Assembly (NCBI RefSeq): GCF_910592395.1
Contig: NC_088309.1
Location: forward strand, 14,322,599-14,386,598
Reading direction: 5' to 3'
DNA: 64,000 bases
Origin: Lineus longissimus
Taxonomy: Eukaryota; Nemertea; Pilidiophora; Heteronemertea; Lineidae
Shown here: piece after piece, positions 56,416 through 64,000 of the stretch
How positions within the stretch are numbered: position 1 is the stretch's first letter
Layout: the number at the start of each line of letters is the position of its first letter
Notes under the pieces: generated by a model
What the model was told of the DNA's origin: nothing
Databases searched by the model: none
Seen by the model: only the letters and a program-made list of their open reading frames with translations
Position numbers and translations under genes: made by a program

Positions 56416-58875
56416 AACAGAAAAGAGGCGGCGGAAGGGGCTCTTTAGATAATGGCTGAAATTACAGCTAAAATCATTACGAATGTTTTCATTTCATCAT
56501 ATTTTGTTGGTAGGGCATAGATCTCAACATTATTTAGCATTCGGTGCAAATCGACTACGTTTGGAGGGTTCAAATGGACCCTTTCAATATTGGGCGGGGT
56601 ACTTTTTGGGGCTATTTTCAAAAAAATTCAATTAAAAAACAAATTTACCGTGCGATGGACATATATACCAGCTTTATATGAATAAATGATTGTTCCAGAT
56701 CATTTCCACCAAAAAAAGTATATTTGCCATATTCGACTGATAAATCAGGTACTTAGGGTTGGGGTCTATAAGGATTTTCAGTTAAAGTCAACCGAAAAAC
56801 CTAAAATTATGAATTATAGTTTTTTTATCTGTTTTTGGTATGAGGGGATTACAAATGATGAAACGGACTAAAAGTAAGTTGTTCAGTGTGAATTACAGAA
56901 AATATAAGGGTTAGATCGGTCAAAAAGGGCCAAAATAAGACCTAATGCAATACGCCTAAGAATTGCCTAAAATCACCTCATCCACTGGGACAATTTCCTG
57001 ATATATTCCCAATTCTGCACAGATCTAATTCAAGACCAACGGTCTTTTACATTTTTCTCGGTTGTTGGTGGTGCCGAACGAGTTGAAAATGCCATTTTCT
57101 GAAGGACAGTCACAATTTTGTCTTCCACATCATTTGTTTTTGTTAAAAAATAACTCATTCAAACCAGTTTTCCATGCATAAAGGAACACTACATATCTCC
57201 TTTGTAACAGAAAAACAATAGACCTTGGGATAAATCACAAATGAAATCAGAGAAAGTGTTAAAACAGACAAGGAGGAAGGATGTGACAAAGTTAAAGTGT
57301 CCTTAGCTTAAGTGACTTTATATCATATGAACAAACTTTTATTTCAATATAAAGCCATGTTTCATGTAATATTATTATATTTCCTACCTTTACCGAACCA
57401 TCAATGCAGTTTTTGAGCAACTGGTGAGGTTATCAGGGTTAGGGTTAGCGTTGGAACACACAAAATTCACAATAGTCAATACACAGTCACAACACAGAAA
57501 AGTGGGCGTGATCAGGGCAGCACCGTGATTCTAACATTTTCTGCTTGTTAAATCAGACATTCTCGGATTTCTACTAGCTAGCCCAAGACATTGCGATGAT
57601 GTAGGCTCTGGTCAAGGTTTAATATCGATTGATGCAAATTTTATGTTATGTTTTGTCTTGTTTTCATGTTCAATCTCCCTCATTTGAAAAAGCCGGCTGA
57701 CATGTCATGTCTGTGTTTATACACGTGCATTTATTTACACCTAAAATACACAGTCTCAGGGCAGCTAGTGCGCGCGCAGCTAACACGCGCACGAGCCTGC
57801 GGCGCCCAACGGCCAACCCTAAAACCAACTACTGCTTTTAGCGTTATTCCAATGTTAGTGCCCTCACATACCTCCACAAGCGAGACAAGACAGTCTTCAC
57901 TGCCCTGTGCCCCATATCCACCATTACTTGCGTGGAATTGGATACAACACAAAGAAATACCTTGGACAAAATCCGAACCTTTCCATCATCTCTTCTATCC
58001 GCTCACTGCACTGTTGAGATGCAAAAACCTGGCCATAGGGACAACTCAACCTGACTACTTGTACCTGGCAGGTACAACCCCGTCATGTACCCAATGATGG
58101 GGGGGGTACAATACCCAAAGGTTTAACTGTCATGGGAATATATAGCGTGTGATCAGAAAGTAAACAAGCTACTCACAAAATATTCGAAGAAGACAAAGAT
58201 AGCAGTCCATAATAAATCTCACAAGAACGTTCCTTTTTGACCGTCTGTGACATGTCTCGTTCAATACTAAAGTGCTTTTCATCGCAGCTTCACATCCTGC
58301 TGTATAGGAGGGAAGATTGTAACAATATGAACAACTGGCCAGTCGTACAGAACTTCTCCATGTCTGGCCCTTCAGATACTTTTCGGAGTCATCCTGTTCA
58401 ACACCCCTTAAGCTGTGTCGACGTTCGAAGTCTCAGGGAAAGCGATTCCAAAGTATTTTTGAACTTTTATTTCCATTTATCCCAAATCCATCTTTGAGGA
58501 CAAAGACACAACCAATTTGCAGGAATAAATTAACTTTCAACTCCTTGTCGAATCTGCAAAATCCTTAAAAAACTCACACAGCTTCAAGGTTTTAGGTGGA
58601 GACTTATGTACAAATTGCAGTTCGTGCAAGAGACATTTCCGTTTCAAACAAACAAGATAAAACTAATGAACAAGGAACAAAATATGATATATCAAATGAA
58701 TTCATTTTAATTTTTATTTATCAAAATATGATGATTATGTTGAGGTAACACAATGTATGTAATACAACCTACCAGGAAATAGTGCAGCTTCCAGGTTTCG
58801 CCAGAGGCCAGTTTCAATAACCAAAAACATGCTGAGATCACAGGGACACCAGAGGTAAAATTTCCAATGAGAGGT
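56416..58875. other. Non-coding stretch
   Basis: No recognised gene. The frames at 57648-58097 and 58237-58497 are unlike known proteins. GGGTTAGGGTTAG at about 57438 is too short to be telomeric. Confidence 0.35.
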
Positions 58876-59108
58876 ACGCGGGAAGCGCAGTGGTACAGTG
58901 AAAGAGCGTCTGATTTGTCATCGGAAGGTGCTGGGTTTGAGGCTCAGCCAGTGCCACTCAGTACTTTCAACTGGCCTGAAATGTCCAAGAGCAGCACGGA
59001 CTGGGCTCTTCTTGGTTTCTACAGAAAGGTTTCTGGATTAGGCTGGGGGATGAATGTAAAGCGCTTTGAGGCAGTACCGTATAAAGCACTATATAAGAAC
59101 GAACATTA
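58876..59108 (+). mobile_element. tRNA-derived SINE with a LINE-type 3' tail
   Basis: The head contains an A-box-like GCGCAGTGGTACAGTGA and, about 45 bp on, a B-box-like GGGTTTGAGGCT, as in RNA polymerase III promoters. A unique body follows, then AAAGCGCTTTGAGGCAGTAC and TAAAGCACTATATAAGAAC. The tail forms the same stem-loop seen at the 3' ends of the LINEs at 4310 and 8538. Confidence 0.75.
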
Positions 59109-59466
59109 ATTTTTGGAAGAGGATATGAACACAGCATGCTGTTTATGCAACAGACAGTAATTTTATGTTCACAGCGTTTTATATCAATATTCATTAGGCT
59201 CATTATAAAGCCCCGCCTCCGATTTTATGCTACCTGCTGTGAATCCTAGCAACATTTTCTCTTGAATACACAACATACTGTGTATACAATGTATAGGCAC
59301 GTGCATTGTCTAGAGTACACAGCAGACTTCGCTGGCTGGAGGAAATTTTTTTGGTTTTATGGCATACATGCCATTAAAAAACCGGGGCTCCATACGCCTC
59401 AGTTACTTGGGGGTCATAGCCAGATGTAGAATGGGGTCAGAAAAATCGCAACGGGACCATTGTCAC

Positions 59467-62400
59467 CTGATGTTTCAAGAATCAAGGAGATAGATTCAGC
59501 AAACAACAATTTAGCAGGTCCAAATGTTGAATAGAATAGCACAGGATTTTTGCTTCCTGACCAGTCTGAGAATACCACAAAGTCAAGACAAGAACAACAA
59601 AGTTTCAAAAATGAATGTCTCCAGCTGACAGCACTGATGATGCGGTTATGTTAATTTGCCTCTGCTGTGCATGCAACCAACTTGCTTATGCGTACACAGC
59701 AGTCTGATGTGTACATAGCCACTTCGTTAATTTTTTATTTTCACAATGTACAGTCTAGCTCATATTGATATGAATTTAATGTTTGTTATGTCATAATTAA
59801 CGTCTCAGTCCAAGGTATAATAAGTTTCAAGATCATAAGTAAAATGGTCTCTCACACATCACAAATTAGGGTATGTCCCCAGGACGCTTTCTGAGAATAT
59901 GCTAAAAACCGTATTGCATTTGGTGTATGAGTTGGCAAGATATCGTATGATACGTTTGAAGTAGGTGTTTATATTAATAAATGAGCTAGACTACGCACAC
60001 TGGTATTAAAACGTATACTGTCACACGGAGCCAACAGCTCCTTTTTAAAAAAAGAACACAGCATTGTAGGAATGTGCATACGAACAGGGCTTGAGTATTC
60101 AGCTACAGTATTCATATATGACCAGCAAGCTTAGCCAAAGTTGTCAAAATGTAAACCAAGTGCTTTCGATCCTCTGCACATAACATATCATACGGCCTAG
60201 TGTAAAAAATGTTCGCCTTGTGTGAAGGACTTACTTCACTTGTCTCCTCAAGCAGCTCTTGCAGGTGGTGTTTCGTCATCTTTAGACAAGTAAGACTGAC
60301 CTATAAAATAGGAAGAAAAAAACATTTAATCGACACCTACACCTACCCTATTGTCCCGGAGTTTAAAGGTTAGTGAAATCAAGCAAGAATGGGCGTTGGC
60401 CTCTGTGATGATCTGAACGACTTTAGACGTGTCTTTTAGGCATGAGCAATAGCAAAAATTCTCGCGACCAGCACTGTGGGCGTCGTTATGCAGTTCAGCT
60501 TTAATACTTAAGAAGGGGCTTGCGGATTGGTTTTCAACATCAACTGTTTGCCATCCAGGGAGCACTGAGGTTATGGTACAAAAAATCAGGTTCTTTTGTG
60601 AGAGATCCATTTCTCATTTTTCCAAATACTGTCCTTCTCTGGGGCAGTTACTCTAAAGTTAGAAGGTTACAGTCCTAAACTATGCAAGATTAATGACCAG
60701 AGAGCACAAAAAATACTACTGTCCATTAATTTTTTTATGAGTGTAGAAGGATTCAGGACAATAGTTCTGGTGGTTATATAACGGATGATGAACAACGCCT
60801 CAGAACACCATATCATATCATACAGTCACAGGCTAGTTTTGCAAAAAATATTTACCTTTGTTGCCTGGATGACCAAACCAAAGATAAGGTTGTCGTTGTT
60901 ATAACCTTTCACAGCTGAAAATGGAAGCTCAACTAATAACTCGGCAGCATGCTGTCCACGAAGATCACTTGAAAATGTGTTTTTCAGTTTGTCAAGACGA
61001 CGTCGCTTTATCAAGTTATCTCCTGCTGCATCAGATTGTTCTTCCTGATCTTTCACTACACTCACAGTGCGTTTTTTCACCTGAATATAAATTAGAGGAA
61101 AAATGAGCAGATTATCCTCAACGAAAACTAGAATTGTCAGTTGAGTCTTGCCAGATGATATCTTCAATATCCAGACTGCACGAGAAATTTTCTCATTTGG
61201 TCAGGACCCTACATTGTTGAAATACGTTTCTCTTTTGCAACACCTTCATTGTTGCTATTTCTGACGTCATAAATTTATTCATCATTTATTCTTAATATAT
61301 TGTTGCATAAAGGGAATTTTAGAATTTTGTTGGTAAGGTAAAGTGGTACAGTTATAGCCCCATTCAGTGTAGAAAACAGCCGACAGTACTGTAGCCTAAT
61401 TGTACTGGGGGTATATTTGTACCACCTTAGCTTTGTTACAGATATTTATTCAGAAATATCGATGATAGTATGAGACTTTTTCTATGTCTGAGGTAGCATC
61501 TGCAAAAAGTTAAAACACATATCTCTGCCAATGAGCTTTTTTTTGGGGGGGGGGGCGTCTTCCTAGTTTAATACATTTTCCTTGTGATCCAAATATCTTT
61601 AAAAATAAATAAGCTGCAGAAGTCAAGATGGTAAATTCATGAAGAGGAAGTTCATTGTTGTCATGGACAAAAGTGTGACATGAGACACTTTTTGTGACCA
61701 GTTTCTGACAAGTGACCAATGATGAAATAGACTTTTCTTTTTTTCTCACCTCACCAACACTTACAGTGACGACAGAGATTTCATAACATCCCTTCAGTTT
61801 CATGTCTTCAACTTTCAGCATACGCAAATCAGGGATAGATTTCACATCATTACCACACACCCTCAAGGAACGGGGCATACATCCGCCGGAACTGAAATAA
61901 TAGCAAATAGGTCTTCTACATCAAATACAAAACGATTTGTGCGAAACTGCAATCAAAAGTCAAGGGAGTTTGGTTAACATTGGTTAGTTTTTTGGCCCCC
62001 AGCATCTTGGTGAATGATGTCAACTACAAAAGGCCGTTGTGCTACAATTCAAGTGTTGGGAAATAGCATCTAAGGCATTCAGACTTTTTTTTCAAACACA
62101 AGGGGGACACCCCCTCCAGTCCCACCCCCTGCTCGGCCATTTGCTTCATTAGCTGCTCGACATATTAGTCCACTGATGATTGATGAGGCTCCAAATAATA
62201 TAACATTCATGACACTGTTCTAAAGCTGTAGGGTATTTTTCATGCATAGTCAAGTAGACCAGGGACTTGTGTCCTCTTTTATGTTACGCTACATGTATTG
62301 TCATTGTATCCATTGTTGTCTTGCCTGTGTCGCTACTTTAGTGTAAGACTACAGTAACCTAGCAGAAATATAATCACACAGAATCATCTTTTTCACAGAC

Positions 62401-62784
62401 AGATCAATCAAAAAAAGTTGATAAAAATATCATTCTACAAAAATTTGGCAGCCTGACAATCAGGGGAATGTCCCTTACAATACACATGTAAACAGCTATT
62501 TCCTGGATTAAAGTTTGGTCCTTATAGAATGACTTATGACTGCTGTTTTATTTGACTGCAGCAACAGAAGTACAGGAAATGTATGTACTCATCTGGTACA
62601 AAAAAGAAAAACTTACGGCAAATCAATTGATAGCATCTGTGTAAATGTACAGAAAAGCCAAGTGAAGGTCTGTTCATCAGGTTTTGCAGGTGGTTGGGCT
62701 AAACACATTTCAAAGATACTTTTCAGTCTTTTAAGGTATGCCATACATCCATGATATATCCAGTACCCTTGTTGATCCATGTTG
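59467..62784 (-). CDS. Multi-exon gene, product not recognised (possible host gene)
   Basis: Exons on minus are 62784-62617 (DQQGYWIYHGCMAYLKRLKS ... FTWLFCTFTQMLSIDLP), 61891-61750 (CMPRSLRVCGNDVKSIPDLR), 61080-60856 (LRGQHAAELLVELPFSAVKG), about 60610-60347 (LPGWQTVDVENQSASPFLSI ... ISLTFKLRDNR), 60300-60235 (VSLTCLKMTKHHLQELLEET) and perhaps 59565-59467 (NPVLFYSTFGPAKLLFAESI). Donors and acceptors are canonical and phases fit for the first three exons and for the fourth to fifth. The fourth acceptor is unclear (TGA just upstream), and the last exon does not follow in phase, so an exon is missing. The last piece weakly recalls the FAE-containing clamp domain of RAD9, far too little for a call. 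Unlike the rest of the window it shows no transposon hallmark, so a host gene continuing on both sides is likely. Confidence 0.5.
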
Positions 62785-63135
62785 CTGAAAAAGAATTTTA
62801 GAAAAATAAAATGAATTATGAAGTGCAGAACTGCCGCGTATTCATGTACAGGCTTGAAAATAAAGTGTACACTTGCATGACTTGTCAGCGAAGCCCGTTG
62901 ACCTGGCTGATGGCCATTAGCGTGATCCCCAAAATGTTTTTCTCTCAACTCAGACAACTGTGCCGAGTCACAGCTTAGAGTTTACACTAAGGCCACAGTG
63001 ACAGTGCATGCATCTTTGATTATATAAACTATCAATGGCTTTTAGTACCCTGGGTGAATATGAAAATATGCTTTTGAAGTATAACATTAACGAAAGGTCC
63101 ACTCGTAAGATCGAGTTTAGGCCAATTACGATCAG
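62785..63135. other. Upstream or intronic sequence of the minus-strand gene
   Basis: Further 5' exons may lie here or beyond. None could be joined. Confidence 0.3.
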
Positions 63136-63140
63136 AAAGG

Positions 63141-63212
63141 GCACTGTGGCCCAGTGAATACAGCATTGGTCTCAGACCCTGACGTCTCCGGTTCAAATCC
63201 CACGATGGTCAC
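63141..63212 (+). other. tRNA-like sequence, SINE head or tRNA relic
   Basis: GGCACTGTGGCCCAGTGAAT provides an A-box-like segment and CCGGTTCAAATCCCAC a good B box at the expected distance. The ends do not pair well as an acceptor stem and no clear anticodon arm forms, so a functional tRNA is unlikely. A T run follows (63213). Confidence 0.5.
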
Positions 63213-63329
63213 TTTTTTAATTTTCTTCCTGTGATTTTTCTGCAGTTTCTTCTAAATTTTGGGATGTTTCTTCAATGTTATAAGAAAAGACGGACTTTCA
63301 CTCAAAAAATTCTGAAAAAGCCTAAAGCC

Positions 63330-63687
63330 CGCAGCACACTAGCCGCCAACTTCGGTGTTTACAGGCGTTTTTTTAGCGCAAGAGTCCTGAACGCCTGAAA
63401 AATCCCTAGTCTGCTACGAACGGCGTCGGCGAACGCGACCCGACGCCACTTGCCGCAACTAAACGCCAAATATCTAACATGTTTGATTTTTGACGCGTGT
63501 CGCCGCGTTTGAATGCAAGAAGAAGCCAGGTGTGCTACGGATGGCCGCCTGACTTGGCGTCAGCGGGGAGGCTATGGCCAATCAGCTTGCGTCTTGATGT
63601 CACATGATTTCCCGCTGCATGGCCCAGGATGGGTTAAAGTGGTGGAAAAGACGCTACTGGACGCCAATTCTGGGCAGGTGTGCTCTG
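63330..63687. repeat. GC-rich probable dispersed element
   Basis: AGCCCGCAGCACACTAGCCG begins a stretch rich in GACGC, CGCCG and GGCGTC motifs, unlike the AT-rich surroundings. Phrases such as AGTCTGCTACGAACG and GTGTGCTACGGATGG look like internal repeats. A transposon end is likely but the family is unknown. Confidence 0.4.
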
Positions 63688-63858
63688 TGTAACAATATCT
63701 AAATATAGCTTGATGACGTCACTGACGTTCCCATGTAAAACTTAGCATATCCATGATCCGTCAAGTTGCTTCCAATATTACGATTTAGTTTGATTGACAT
63801 CGTCGTCGTCTTATTCTGTCTTCAAACTCCTGCTGTGCCCCAGCCACAACTTTTTACA
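63688..63858 (+). mobile_element. Probable 5' LTR of an LTR retrotransposon
   Basis: The segment starts TGTAACAATATCTAAATATA and ends CTTTTTACA (TG...CA termini, about 171 bp). It is followed at once by TGGTGGCAGCCGTGAACC (63859-63876), which has the position and TGG start of a tRNA primer-binding site and resembles those of Gypsy-type elements. The rest of the element lies beyond the window, so the second LTR cannot be checked. Confidence 0.5.
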
Positions 63859-64000
63859 TGGTGGCAGCCGTGAACCATGTTAAATGAATAAATAAGCAAC
63901 CCAAGGAAGCCAGTTTGGTGGCAAGAAGTGGTCGGAAAGTGATCAAAAAGATCTTTTGAAAACTGATGAACTTTTGCATGTTGTGGCGCGAAATCGTCGC

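Noticed and set aside
63141-63212. Functional tRNA gene
   Set aside because: B box is good, but the acceptor and anticodon stems do not form; SINE head or relic is more likely.

Overview
The window looks like nuclear DNA of a marine invertebrate animal. It has introns with GT/AG borders, RTE and CR1/L2-type LINEs, Harbinger and CACTA (EnSpm) transposons, piggyBac-like and pogo-like non-autonomous elements, tRNA-derived SINEs and many hairpin-bearing dispersed repeats. The modular GCTCACC...GGTGAGC repeats with GTCCGTCGTC runs, and the frequent TAGGCCTA motifs, recall bivalve, brachiopod, lancelet, hemichordate or echinoderm genomes. The phylum cannot be fixed from sequence alone. There are no prokaryotic features, CRISPR arrays or rRNA genes.

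Layout. 1-9.7 kb: a decayed CR1/L2-type LINE (about 1.2-4.37 kb) holding an inserted repeat, a dispersed repeat forming a 170-bp-armed inverted repeat (4.38-5.43 kb), and a second LINE (6.26-8.6 kb) inserted in another copy of that repeat. 9.75-13.93 kb: an apparently full-length RTE element with a 10-bp target duplication, its 5' leader split by an 801-bp transposon with perfect 21-bp ends and a 9-bp duplication. 15.03-19.71 kb: a Harbinger element bounded by inverted ends and TTA, carrying an intact spliced Myb-like gene and, convergent to it, a transposase with one frameshift. A modular repeat has landed inside it. 19.7-31 kb: mostly non-coding, with a dispersed repeat in both orientations, a 477-bp hairpin, G/C homopolymers and a perfect 46-bp tandem repeat.

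31.8-38.9 kb: a divergent gene pair. The minus-strand gene encodes a small charged protein. The plus-strand gene encodes a CACTA-type (tnp2/Transposase_21-related) transposase with a 771-codon last exon. The pair looks like a two-gene transposon, now damaged by a stop codon, a frameshift and a modular repeat inserted in an exon. 39.5-46.3 kb: inverted subterminal repeats, a triplication of a 1.36-kb hairpin-ended unit (one copy with an internal inversion), and two inverted 14-bp minisatellite arrays. 46.9-56.4 kb: small MITEs, a perfect 96-bp inverted repeat, a piggyBac-like element, a pogo-like MITE and a 1.5-kb satellite. 58.9-64 kb: a SINE, a multi-exon minus-strand gene of unknown identity (the best candidate for a host gene), a tRNA-like sequence and the probable 5' LTR and primer-binding site of an LTR retrotransposon running off the end.

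Most of the window is explained by layered transposition. The most informative signals are the LINE/LINE/SINE 3' stem-loop with compensatory changes, the modular repeat with a covarying terminal hairpin, and the two complete two-gene DNA transposons.
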